DNA of 64,000 nucleotides from Linnemannia elongata (taxonomy: Eukaryota > Mortierellomycota > Mortierellomycetes > Mortierellales > Mortierellaceae). Below the pieces are notes generated by a model. The model saw only the letters and a list, made by a program, of their open reading frames with translations, searched no databases and was not told where the DNA came from. The position numbers were made by a program, and so were the translations under genes. Shown here piece after piece: positions 35,230 through 47,153 of the stretch. Position 1 is the stretch's first letter. The number at the start of each line of letters is the position of its first letter. Where the stretch lies: NCBI GenBank assembly GCA_036320915.1, contig JAXBDG010000003.1, positions 1,302,001 to 1,366,000 of the forward strand, in the 5' to 3' direction.

Positions 35230-37440
35230 GTGTACATGTTGCATGGCGACATGAATCGATTGTTGGGCGTCGGATGTTATTCCAAGATGGTTCTGAAAAG
35301 AGAGTATTTTCTCTTGGCAAACGTCGGTGTCGCAGTCGCAATCGAAGTTTTTCTAACTGAAACCCAAAACAAACGGACAAACAAGGCGTTGAGAACCATG
35401 CCAGAAGCACAGAGGACTCTCCTCAGTTTGGCGCCAATCTCGTGGCTCACGTATAAAAGAGTCGCCCAGTTCATGGGAAAGAAAAACTAAAAATCAACAA
35501 CAATCCCTTTTCCAGCATTTCCCCGGAATGACCTTCAACATGCAAATCCCACCGCCAGCACCAGCAACTTCTCCCTCCGATCCGACTGCCAAGATCGGCC
35601 TTTCAGGACTGAGTGCAATCTTGGAGGCAGCTAGGATCAAGAACGGCGTTCCAGGAATGAGTGTCGCTGTGATGTATAAGGGCGAGGTTATCTTTGCTGA
35701 GGGATTCGGAAAGCGTAACGAGCACCAACCCTTCACCAATAGGTACACCCCCAACGCCATTTAGTTGTATTTTTGTTACGAAGAATCCGATCGACGACAG
35801 AGAAGGATGAAAGCATTCACCACCCCCCTAGTTTGAGCTCAAGGATCCTGTCCTCACCTCCCAATTGACCATAGCCGACTTACTCTCTCACCGCACCGTA
35901 ACGCTTCCATCATTTGCCCGTTGCGGAATGCAAAAGATGTAATCATTTATGGACCAAACACCATTTCATGCTTAATTTTTTTTTGGGCCATTATTGTTCT
36001 TTCTACTTTTATCAACCATCGCAAATAGAGATTGCCGCCAACGGTGGGGCTGTCATGGTTAAGATCCTGTACTACAAGAAGAGAGCTCATAACCCGCCTC
36101 CGACACGCGTCCGTTCCCCAGAAACTCATTCCAACCTACAATTACAGTAACGTCATGTATGCGGTCGTCGGAGAAGCCGCTGCCAACGTTGCCGGTACCA
36201 CTTATGAACAACTCGTCCATAATAAAATCATCGCGCCCTTGGGATTGTCCAACACGGGGTTTTCCCAGAAGGCGATGAAGAAACTTGAGAACCACGCCTC
36301 GCCCTACCATGCAGATTCGTTCTCGAAAGCTCAAGCCGGGGAGTTTCGAAAAGGGGAGTATGACGAGATTTATATGGCGTTTGCACCAGCAGGTGATTTG
36401 CATTCGAATGTGTTGGATTTGCTAACGTGGGGGAAGGTTATTGTGGATGGTGGGAAGGTCAAGGGTGGGAAGCAGGTTCTGAGCAAGGAAAGTGTAGAGA
36501 TGACAGTGACGCCGCAGAGTATCTTTGAAATACAGACGAAAAGCCCGGAGTTGTCGCATTCTTTTACTTATGGGCTTGGGTGGGGTTTGGCCACATACAA
36601 AGGACATAACTGGTACACTCACTGTAAGCGTCTTATTCTTTCATTGCTAATTTTCAAAAGAAAAAACCGCACGCGGTACTATGAAGTTACGCGACTGGAC
36701 ACGCGCTCACTCCAGTTTTTTCTAATTTCTTTCTCTTTTCTCTTATCTAGCGGGTGCATACCCAGGATCAAGTGCAAACCTGAGACTCTTCCCCGACGAC
36801 GACCTGATCATTGCCCAACTTAAAAACATTGATTCCTCAACCCTCGGCGTCTACACCGATTTCTTCATCGCCGACAAAATCCTCAATCTCCCGACCTATT
36901 CTACCAGTGAGGACTGGTTGTTCGATAAGGCTGTCAAGGCGACTGCAGAGATTTATGAGGGCTTGGAGGAGGAACGGGAGGGGAATGGATTGTCGGCTCG
37001 GGTTGAGGGGACGGTATCGGTGCTTCCGCGTGAGGATATGGTGGGTCGGTTTGAGAACCTGCTCTATGGAGTCATCACCATGGCCCGTGTCATCCCTGAC
37101 AAGGATGAGGGAAAGGATGAAGAAGAGGAAGGGCTGGAGTTCAGTTACAACGAGTACAGGTGCAAAATGGAGCACTACCATTACGAAACGTTCAGGATAG
37201 TGTTGGAGGATTTGGGTGTTTTTGAGGCAAAGTTGGTTAGTTTTGAGGCTGGGAGTGATGGACATGTTGCGAGGTTGAGTATCAATTTCGAGGAGCCTGA
37301 TTTGGTTCGGTTTGTCAGAGTCAAGACTTCTATCGCCATCACTGTCGCGGATAAAGAGGAGCAGTTAATGGTAACAGCGGAGTGTTTTTGTTCGAGGGTA
37401 GATATGATATTATACATGCAGGAACAGTTTATTAGAAGAA
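35230..37440 (+). repeat. left copy of a 2.2-kb inverted segmental duplication
   Basis: Matches 61275-63715 in reverse orientation, including about 300 bases of upstream DNA with the TATA box, the whole hydrolase gene and the 3' flank (GAACAGTTTATTA). Exons are nearly identical and introns differ by indels, pointing to a fairly recent duplication. Confidence 0.85.
35452..35459 (+). promoter_or_regulatory. TATA box of hydrolase copy 1
   Basis: TATAAAAG in the block CACGTATAAAAGAGTCGCCC, identical in the second copy at 63474-63481. It lies 88 bases before the conserved start ATG at 35540. Confidence 0.7.
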
Positions 37441-37580
37441 ATGAATCAAGGACAGGTGCAAGAGAATCAAAAAACGACAGAACGAAACAAAAAAGGGGGA
37501 TGGAGATATCTTCCCGGTGTAAAGATAAGGGAGAGAATGTGAGAAAGTCTAAGGGTTGTTCTGAAGTACAGGAACAGTAG
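35528..37580 (+). pseudogene. decayed copy of beta-lactamase-like serine hydrolase
   Basis: Recognisable exons: 35528-35742, a remnant 35832-35901, 36029-36623 and 36750-37580. Compared with the intact copy at 61354-63390 it lacks one base at the end of exon 1 (ACCAATAG versus ACCAAAGAG), lacks about 150 bases that hold the intron end and the exon part with the catalytic SLTK motif, and has CAG in place of the TAG stop, so its frame runs 76 codons further and overlaps the 3' end of the convergent transporter gene by 32 bases. The YSN motif and the HSG motif remain. Without the serine it cannot be an active hydrolase. The promoter TATA box is preserved. Confidence 0.85.
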
Positions 37581-40500
37581 CAGGTTTAGGCTTGTTAGAA
37601 GGCATCTGGCCATAGAAATTAGCCTTATCCAACGGACAATGGTTGAGATTCGTACCCCACCAATCCGGGAAATCAATCTCATGTATCTGCAACGAAAAGA
37701 AGATCACCAACGCCGACACGGCAACCCCCGAATCCAGCGCCGCCGAGAGAACGTAATTGAACCGCTGGTACCAATCCTTGTAGTACCGTTTCACACAGTA
37801 CTGGAAGCAGAACCCGACGACGAGCCAGTTGGCGTATTGGAAGGGTCGCGCGGGAGGCATCATTCCCGTGGAGGTCAAGAGGATAGGGATATGGATTTGA
37901 TCGAGAACTGTCCCCGGGAATCGTCTGGAGATCAGATAGAAGGGAATAGGGATGACCAATCCTGCGATGAAAAAGTACATCAAGGGGTGGTAGATCGACG
38001 TCGAGCCAAACATGCGTTCGGGCGCAATGACCCCCCAGATGACTGAGGCTGAGTAAAAGACGTTGGCGGAGAGACAAGTGAAATGCCCACCCTCGGGGGT
38101 ACAGATATTGGGTCTCGTCGAGAGCAACCAGTTGGCAGTAAGGAGATTGACAAAGCCCGCGACAAAGGTCCCAATCAACTGGGTCATGAACATGGTCCGG
38201 GGCGGGATCTTCATGTACTGCCCCAACTTTAGGTCACCCAGAAACGACATGGCATGCGACATCGAGATGTATCCGTAGGTCTTGAATGTCACATTGGCAA
38301 TAGGGCGACCGGGGAGGATGTATCCGATAATAAACTCTGTTAAGATGTTGAGTCCTGGTTGCTGGTTGGTAACGGCCTGGATAAGTCCGATCGGGAGCGA
38401 GAACAGGGCCGAGATCCCGACGGCAAGGAGGACGCACCACCAGGGGAGTCCATAATCCCAGACCTCGCAGGTGACGATTGATAGAGTGACAGTGATGAAG
38501 AAGAGGGTCAGGTACCACCATTCGGGAACCTCGTTGTAAGCCTGCATCAGCTTGTAGTGGATGTCCTGGCTGGCTCCGCGTGCCTCCTTCCATTGCGCCC
38601 ATATCTGCTTACGGTGGTACAGGAACGTGTGTGTCAAAATCGCTGTCAATCCCGCAAATCCAATTCCGTAACTATTTCGTTCATGTCAAGGATTTGGTTA
38701 GAGAGTATGTTATGGCCAAACTCAGTCTGTATGATACAGCAAGCGGAGGAAAACAAGATGGATATAGTACCTGATGGCAAAGAAGGTGGCAATTCGGAGA
38801 GGTCCATAGGCTTTGTACATGGGCTCATCAAGGGTCTTGGCAGGGGTCAGGATAGACAAGGTGTCATAATAATACCCATCGGTGGTGAACAGCTTGGAGG
38901 TCAAGATTGGGTAGTTCTTCGCGTTCCAGATATCCAGATAATAGGCTGTGGGGACCATGATCCACGCAATCAAGATGAATCCAAGCATGATGTTGACCTG
39001 GGCCCACCAAGGCGTGATCAGAGGTGACCCCAAGAACGCAGTAATAGTATTCCAGTCCAATGAGAGCACGCCGATGCCTAGTCCTTGGGGTCCGGTCATT
39101 TGCGACAGCACCACGTTCGAAGGCTGGATATAACAGAGGAGCGCCAAGGCCGTGATGGCTGGGAAGATGTAGGCAGGAATCCAGAAGTACACAAACGAAC
39201 CGATAGCACATGCTGCAAAGAACTTTTGGCGTGTCCATTGTCCAGGGGCGAGTTCTTCCCGACGATGGAGGGTATTGAAAAGAGCGACAGTCGCCAAGTT
39301 GGAGGGCCAGATCATGGCCGCTGGGTATACGAGATACCGACGTAGAATTCCTGCCATGCCGTAGCCGACTAGCTGTGTGGTGAGGATCAAGAGCACGTTT
39401 GCAAGGAATCCAAAGTCCTGTTTGTAAAAGACTCTTTGGATGACGATGATGTCGACGGCGTAGGCGGTTCCTGCGCCACAGTTGGCCATGATGGTGATGA
39501 GAACGTGTTCCTTGACGTTGAAGGGTCCTGGATTGAGCGTTAGTGTCCTGCCAAAGATACTGTATTCCGTGGTAGGAAGGATCCTTGCCATGAACTTTCC
39601 GATCCTGTGATGGTTATGATGGAGGGTTTCGACGGGAAAAGTGAATCGATACATTATGCATAAGAAAGAACAAAGGATGGGCGGTGTTAGCAGGAACAGT
39701 TTCTTGTCCAAAAGGTATACACAGTCGCATGATGTTCGCTCCTATCCTACCCCCTCTTCAAATTTCTTGCAAAATCTTTTTATATCTGTTTTGATCTGCT
39801 TTTTTCCTTCCTTGTCCTTTTTGTCGACTTCTTGTATCCGTTTGTTCATTGTTGGTTGCATCCCGAAGTCAACCTCGCCACCATCTGTCCACTTGAATAC
39901 TTACGGATAGGACAGTAGTTGGATGACCAATCCTGAGACGACCATGGGGGCATCACGGAAGAAGCTATGATAACCGTAAAAGAAAGGAGCATGTCAACAT
40001 TGAATTTGTCAGTTCGGATATTCTTTTGTAAGATAAGGTTATCATATGCCATTTGGATGGTAGTCGAAAGACACGCACACTTACAAGAACTGTTAACGGA
40101 GTAACAGCAGAACGAATGCAAGGGAGCAAATATTATAGATCCAAGCCAATGTGGTTATAATAAGGATGAGAAACAGTGGCAATGTAGGCAAGTGGGCAGA
40201 AGCAAGAGACAAAGTCAAACACCGTTTGTTAGAACAATCACCAGTAAAACCACTCTCTCAACACTGTTGTCCGTGCACAACGTCCTTTCTTGCCGGACAC
40301 TAGTCCGGTTTCAGCGCATTAAGCTTAATCCGATCCGACATGGTGCCCCATGACCTCCGTTCTTTTCTTGTTAAAACCCATTACCTGATTGACAAACGAC
40401 AACGACAAGATCGAAACGAGGCCCATGACCCAGAATCGGAACGTCATACAAGGTATCGAAGGATCGTCCGTATTGGATACCACCGCCGCTACCTCCGCAA

Positions 40501-40882
40501 TCGGTGACACTTCTCGTCCATGCTCGTCCTTCAAGTCGCCTTCATCACTACTCTCATCCGAGTCCGAATCCGCGCCATTGACTATTGGTTGACGATTATG
40601 TCCCATCTCAGCCCGTTCCTCGTCACTTGAGCTTGAACTTTGCTTCTCTTCATCCGCAGAAAGTAGCCCCTTGTTGTCGGCGGCGTCAGAGGAGGAGGAA
40701 GAGTTGACTGTAGATTCAGATCCATAAGAAGGTTGTTGGAAGAGAGGAGACGATGACGGGTGAGTCGGTGACAGTGGCGGTCGTGTGTGCCGAACTGCTG
40801 ACGAGGTCCTGTTAAGTTCCTGCATCGGCGTCATCTCTCCGTCCTTGTTGTCGTCTTCATCCTTGCGTCTGCCTAGTGGCAT
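37549..40882 (-). CDS. oligopeptide transporter, OPT family
   Basis: Exons on the minus strand: 40385-40882, a candidate 5-nt microexon 40085-40089, 39905-39964, 38771-39604 and 37549-38671; together 839 residues. The OPT signature NPGPFNVKEHVLITIMAN is present, followed by about a dozen hydrophobic helices and typical motifs (GPQGLGIGVLSLDW, YISMSHAMSFLGDLKLGQYMKIPPR, INFPDWWG-like HEIDFPDWWGTN near the end). Members import tetra- and pentapeptides, glutathione or metal-peptide complexes with protons across the plasma membrane. The N-terminal 150 residues are a disordered, serine- and acid-rich cytosolic tail. Exons 1 and 3 do not share a frame when joined directly; the microexon repairs this. 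Otherwise the gene is clear. Confidence 0.9.
40085..40089 (-). other. candidate 5-nt microexon of the OPT gene
   Basis: TTCTT is flanked by a consensus acceptor (ccgttaacag) and a consensus donor (gtaagtg). Exon 1 ends in phase 0 at ...FVNQ and exon 3 needs two leading bases; these five bases restore the frame and give NQFFFRD, matching the NQFF start of a conserved OPT loop. Confidence 0.45.
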
Positions 40883-41180
40883 CTCTGACTCTCTCTCGTG
40901 TTGGATGGAGGAAGCTACGAAGGACTGCCTAGATGGAGTTTTGCTGGAGATATATGTTGTTTGTGATATCTGCTGCTTGATTTAGTGACAAGAGGGTAAA
41001 GGTGTGTGAAGAAGGGTGAGAAAGTTGAGGACGTCAGTTTCAGACCATAGGCATATTGATGTTGTCCCGGCAGTTGAGTGTGAGGTAGGAAGTGGGTAGA
41101 GGAGTGAGAGGAAAGCGAAAGAAAGAGAGACGGAAGACGGCGGTTGTGCCTTTTTATCTTTTTAGCATTCAAGGAGGAAA

Positions 41181-41222
<42 letters not shown>

Positions 41223-42592
41223 GTAATGATTGCGTTGTGTGTGATGTCGGAAGAAAAAGGGGATGGAGAAACAAAAAATGTCCCGCACGGATCCTTTTTT
41301 CTGTTAAAATTGTAACGACGGTAGGTAAACAATTAAGAAGACGGAGGTCTAGCCCAGGCATGTGTTGTATTTTACCTGTTATCGATAAGATATGATGTGA
41401 GTGGTGAAGTCGTATAACGTGTGATAGAGTGGCTCTTTCGTGTTCTGTTATGGATGCTATGGTGTGTGTCTGTGCAATCAGAGTATGTGTGCCAAGAGGG
41501 GGGTGATCTCCAGTTTGGTGATAGAAGAGAGCAGGAGTGGAGGAAGAAGAATGAGAAAAATGAAAGCACAAAGAAGGAAAAGAAACAATAAAAAAGACAA
41601 ACTCGGGACCACAGAGCATAATGAATGGCATTCTTACTCATTGTTGTTTCGATCACGACCGCGGTTGAACAAAATATACTTTCGCGTATTGTTACATATG
41701 CTGTGGGGGGAGTGACCATGGGCTGGCGAATAAAGCCATTGGAAGGCGCATTCATTCATCACGCATATCATTCTTCTGATTCTACACATTCCATTGCACA
41801 TAGCTAGCAGTCACTTTGGAGTCAATCTGCATCATTCTTTTTGCCTTTCACAGACAGTAGACATGCAGTTTGCTGGTCGTTTAGGGTTGAGCACCGCGAC
41901 GTGGAACTAAATAACGCCTTCATTGCTCGCGAACAACGAACTATCCATCTATCTATCTGAAGAGCAGGCCAAGCTGAAAGAACTCTGCATGAGGCATGTC
42001 ATTATCACCACCATTCATAACCAACCAGCCAGTCGGCTATTCCACATCCAACTCTCAACTGAATTTCAATGGTTGTCCGTTGTTGAAAAGCTCAGCCACG
42101 AAATGGATTTTCGGACATTCCACCGCCAACTGAACAGTGAAATAGAATAGAGAAAAAGGCACCATGCAGACAACAAAGATCATCGACGAAAAGTAAAGTA
42201 GAGCAAAAAAGAGAAGCGATATAATAACTCGCAAGCAAAATTAGATATTATTATTATTGTACAAAAAGACATGCGTGAAAGGCGATAAACCCGTGGTTGG
42301 ATAACAAGGATAGCAAATGATGAATGATGCCACAAAACTGTAACAAGAAAACTGGAAAAAAATGTCCAAGGCAACCTTTTCGTAAAAAAAAAAAGGTCCG
42401 GTCTGGCCTTGGTCGTAACTTGGTCCTTATGCGGCCAAACGTTCAGGTGCTTCGGAACCCCCTCAGGAAATCCTTCTCAATCCCAAACGCGGCCTCTAAA
42501 CTTCAATAGCTGTTTGATCGAGGATGAATTGAAAAGAATGGTTTTTAGTAACGCCATACCTCATAGCTCTGTAGACAACGTAGCCATATATC
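40883..42592. other. 1.7-kb intergenic region upstream of OPT
   Basis: Contains a (GA)n tract at 41186-41218 and scattered short ORFs without support. Presumed OPT promoter plus 3' flank of the CLIP gene. Confidence 0.6.
41186..41218. repeat. (GA)n dinucleotide microsatellite upstream of OPT
   Basis: About 16 GA units, 300 bases upstream of the OPT start. Confidence 0.9.
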
Positions 42593-45500
42593 TCAGTGCA
42601 CCTTAAATACGTACGTTAGCGATTCGTTGGGACACTCGTCGGTGTAATGAAGCCCAAACTCTTCACAGTTCTCGCAATACTATCACGAAAGTAAGCAAAT
42701 AGGGTTAGAAAAACGTCATTGACGAACAAAACACACCAAAACCTTGCAGCCAACAAACAAATAGGGAACTTACTGGGCGGTCATCCTCCATCTCAGAAGG
42801 AACAGGCGTGCTGCTGATGGATGAGGACGATTCATATCTCCTCATGCCAGTCTTGTTCGCATTGAACACGGCCTTGCAGCTAATAATGTCATGGCCTTCG
42901 ATCTCGCAAATCTCACAAAATAAGACCTCGTCGTCCTCCAAGGGCATTGCCACTGGTGAAGGAGCCTTGAGCGATTGGGTTCGTACAGGCACCGCCAAAG
43001 GGGAGCGTTGAGCATCCAGAGACTGATGGTTCCTGGAGGGTGTTGAACGACTGGTTGACATATGCGGTGAACTGCTTGGCCCGCTGGGTGTCGCCGAAAG
43101 CTGCCTCTTCAAGTCCGAGATCTCTTGCTGAAGACGGTCAATCTGCTTCTGCTTCCGCTGAACTTCCTCCTCGAGATCGGCCTCGTGGAAGATCTTGCTC
43201 TCGATCAACGACTCCAACTCCGTCAACTCCTTGTTCAACTGACCAACTTCGTATGCCTTAGAGCGATCCAAATCCACATATCGCTGGCGAAGGTCCCGCA
43301 TCTCTGAAGCATGCGCCTTGGTCAGTCGGTCAAGTAATGCTTGCTTCTCCTTCAAAAGTCCCTCGAGTCGGATGACAGACTGAGACTGTGCGGCTGCTAC
43401 TGCGAGGCTTTCGACCGTGCTGTCCTTGCCTGCTTCGTTGGGTTCTGAGCTCTCCATCTGATCTAGCTCATCCTTGTCCTCGGTCGCTTCAGATCCACCT
43501 TCATTTGCAAGACTTTCCGCGTGAAGACGCTCAACCTCGTCCATCAGCTTGAGGCACTCGGTTTCGACGTGCTTGTGGGCCTCCATCAGGTTGTCATGCT
43601 CCAGCATCAGCTTCTTGTTGACGTTACCAACAGTGACATTCTCGCGGGTCAAGTCATGGACCATGAGCTTCAGATTGGCGATTTCCTCCTCCAGATCCGA
43701 CCGCTTCGTAGTGGTCTCAGGAGCACCCGACTCGCCTTCGCTCTTGGTCTCAGCCTTGGCAGGCGTCGAAATGGCTAGGGCTAAGGCAGCCTCGAGCTCA
43801 GAGACCTTATCGGCCAATTGAGATTTTTCTCCTTGTGTAGCCTTGTGCTCCTCCTGGATTGCTGTAATGTCCTTGGCGTGGTCTGACTGGAGTTGCAAAA
43901 TCCTATCCTCCAGCTCCTTTCTCGCCGCTTCCGCTTCCTGCTTGAAAGAGTCGCGCTGCGCTTGGGCCTCTGTTAATGCAAATCCAGAATCCTCGATCTT
44001 GGCGTTCTTTTGGATGACCTCGAGCTGCATCGCCTCGCACTGCCCCTTCCACACCTCGACTGTCGACGCAACTGCCTCTAAGCTGTCCATCTTTTCCTTC
44101 ATCTCTGCGGCACGCGCCTCGGAAGCCTTCTCGACCTCAGCGACCTTGGACTCTAAGACGGAGCGCTCCTTTGAAAACTGGTCCTTTGCTTCAATCCACT
44201 GATCTCGAAGCTCTCCGACTTCCGTCTCTAGCGCCTCCTTGGCCTCGTTCAAATCGATCACGGTCTCCTCTAGCTCGGTCATCTTTGTGAGAAGATCTTC
44301 CTCGTTGTTCTCTAGCACTTGAATCTCGGAACGAAGGCCAGCGATGACGGTCATGTCCTCTGCAATCGCCTCCTCCAAACGTCTCTTCTCGTGCTCCCAG
44401 ACTTTACGCATACGGTCGACTTCCTCGCTCTGAACCATGCCTGCAAGGTCTTCCAGCTCCGATTTGAGACCGATGATCTCTTGCTCCCGTTTCGCGATGG
44501 ATGCTTCATAATCCTTGGCCTTCTCCTCCAGTGACTTGATCAGCTTCTCGTTCTTGGCCAAGAGGAGCTGTGACTCTTGAAGGTCAGCATCGGCCTGGCG
44601 CAGCTTGGTCTCCGCCTCTGTCTCCTTGGTCCGTCGAACCTCCGCCTCGTGATCCAGTCGAGCTTGCACCTCATGAAGTTGCTCCTCAGAATGGGTCGCG
44701 TCCCGAAGAGCTGCCTCTAGTTTGGAACGAAGGGATTCTGTCGTCACCTTCAGCACTAACTCCAGATCCTCTAGACGAGCCTGGAGGGCGTCCCGCTCTT
44801 CCTCCAGGCGAGTTAGCTGTTCGGCCCATTGAGCGGTGCTTGCGTTGAGTGATTCCTCTGCGGTCCTCACTTTGGCGTCGTCCTCCACAGCCTGAGCCTG
44901 AAACTCCTGCAGTTTGATCTCAAGCGTAGAGATCTTCTCTTCCGCATCGTGCAAGTGTTTGGTGGCCGTCTCGATCAATGCTTGCTGTTCCTCGCGACCG
45001 AGACCATTATCGGAAGTCTGTTGTTGTTGTTGCTGCTGCAGAAGATCTTGTACTTTTTCCGTCAAGTCGACCTTCTCTTGGGTAAGGGCAGCTCGTTCCT
45101 TCATCCACCTTGCTGCATCCAACCAAGCCTGCGTCATCTTTTCCGTCATGGATTTGATCTCCTGATCCTTGGCCAGCTTTTCCTTCTCCCACTCTTCCTT
45201 CATAGAATGAAGTTCCTCGAGTTCCTGTCCCAGTCGCTCGTCAATACCGCCTCGACCTAGACTCTTGCTCAGGAAGACACGCTCGTCGTAGGAGAGATCT
45301 CGCTTCTCGACTAGCCGCGTCATTTCCAGTTGGCTTTTAGTCTGGTTCATCTCAGTCTTGAGCATGTTATTCTCGGCGACGGCCACGCCGATTTCAAGCT
45401 GAAGCTGTTGTAGCTGCGTTGCCAGGTTGCCTTGAGGAGACTCGGCCATTTGAATTAGGGTAGCTTGATCGAGCAGGCTAGGCGGGAGCACCGAGTTAGT

Positions 45501-47153
45501 GTTGGAGCTGACGCTGCCATTGGTATCGGAATGGTCAGAGGAGCGCGAAGAGAGTCTCCTGGGCGAGTTCATTAGCCGTCCGGGCGTTGGAGAAGTACGA
45601 GGTCGACTGGAGACTGAGCCAGGAGGAGATGTTGTTGGTCCTGATCTGGAGTACGCACTAGTCTTGGTTACCAGAGGTTTGCTGCCTTGCTGAGACAAGC
45701 GAGAGCCCAGACCAGTCCTCATATTGGATGCAGAGGGTGTTGGTGAGGTTGTCTGAGGACTGGTCGAGGTCGATGAGAGAATTCTGTTCGTTGAAGGGGA
45801 TCCTGGAGACTCTTGTGCGGCGCCGTTTTGTTGCTGTGCAGCTAGGCGTGAGTTGGCAGGCTGAGGCATCACATTACGCTGTTTGAGTTGGGTGGCAGTG
45901 ACTCCGATATACTTTGATGCTCTGGAGCCAGCAGTAATCCTGGCGGCTGCTTGAGCAGCATGGTCGACTGTTGGTTGCGGCGGTGGTGTTGACTGTGCAT
46001 TCTCGCGGGCAGGGAGGACTTGGGTGATTGCTGAGGCAGTTGTTGGTGTTGGCGAGAAGGGTAGAAGGAGTTCGGTCTTGACAATCTTGGCCGCTAGGAC
46101 AAAGATTCCGCAATTCGGACGACAGCTGAAATATGTCACTCTAAATATACAAAATTGTAGAGAAGCAAGAGACTGCGTCAGCACACATAGACACGCATAC
46201 TCTCTTTATAATACTGTCATACCACGTTTTTTTTCTCTCGCCTTGTGTTTACAACGACTAAGTTGGAATAACAGGCCACACTGGGACACTAAAAAGAAAA
46301 ATGCTTACCCAGCTACTGTGCCGTCGTTCTTTCCTGTTGGGGTGTCAAGCTCGATTCCTGCCCAGATTCCAGTCTTGAACTGAGCTGGTCCGACGAAGCG
46401 AAGGTATCCTGTCAAGCCCATACTCTCAACTGCTACTCTGTCGCCGAGCTCGATGCCCTCGAGCGACGCCGGGAGCTGGTTCTGTGCTGGGGATCCAGGG
46501 ATGCTTGACAGAGCGGCATTGGTGCCTGAGGGTGTGTTTTTAGCGGCCATTCCTGAAGAGCCAGTCCCCGTCGGCCGCTGAAACCCAGGCTGCTTGGATA
46601 GGCGAGGTGTCGAAAGGCCAGATGAGGCTGCGCCCGAGGAGGGGCTTGCAGACTGGCGGAGAGGTGTTGTGGGCGAAGAGGTCGAAGGAGAAGTTAAAGA
46701 AGAGGAGGAGGTTGAGAAGGCTTGTTGGAGTGCTGAGGTGGTGAGAGGGGATATAGCAGAGAAGGCGCCACCTGCATTTACGCTGGCGCGTGAAGTGCTG
46801 GGACGTCGTCCCTGAGGAGAACGAACGTATAAAGGAGAAGCGAGACCAGTGGGCGAACTTGCCCCATTGGTGGTTCCTGAAGCTCCTGCTGTCCCTGAAT
46901 CTGATCCTATGGACTCTGCTCGCCTCCGGTTGGCGTTGGTGATGCCGGGACTGTGGGCAGAGATGGCTTCGGCGAGGAGGGATTGCTGTTCTTGGGTCAT
47001 GTTCTGAAACGCCTTTGTGGTCGAGGCGGCTGGGGGCAAGAGAGAGCGGCGCTGGTAGGTGCTGCCAGGACCGGGTATGCTTGTGAGGGAGGGAGGTCCC
47101 CCTGAGGCGGGTGCCTTTGTCTTTGAACCGCCCTGGGGTGTCTTTAGGGCCAT
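42593..47153 (-). CDS. CLIP-170-type microtubule plus-end protein (CAP-Gly, coiled coil, zinc knuckles)
   Basis: Exons 46309-47153, 42774-46140 and 42593-42679 (minus) give about 1,432 residues, very close to human CLIP-170. A serine/proline-rich N terminus leads to one CAP-Gly domain across the first splice site (LGDRVAVESMGLTGYLRFVG... IWAGIELDTPTGKNDGTVAG, then CGIFV), which binds EB1 and tubulin tails. A central coiled coil of some 700 residues follows. The C terminus has two CCHC zinc knuckles (CEICEIEGHDIISC and CENCEEFGLHYTDEC), as in CLIP-170, which contact dynactin and Lis1. Metazoan CLIPs usually carry two CAP-Gly domains; only one is present. The 3' end is uncertain: the last exon may splice again at a GTACGT donor (about 42611) instead of ending at 42593. 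Confidence 0.93.

Noticed and set aside
43040..46034. plus-strand frames opposite the CLIP coiled coil
   Set aside because: Antisense shadows of Glu/Lys-rich heptads.
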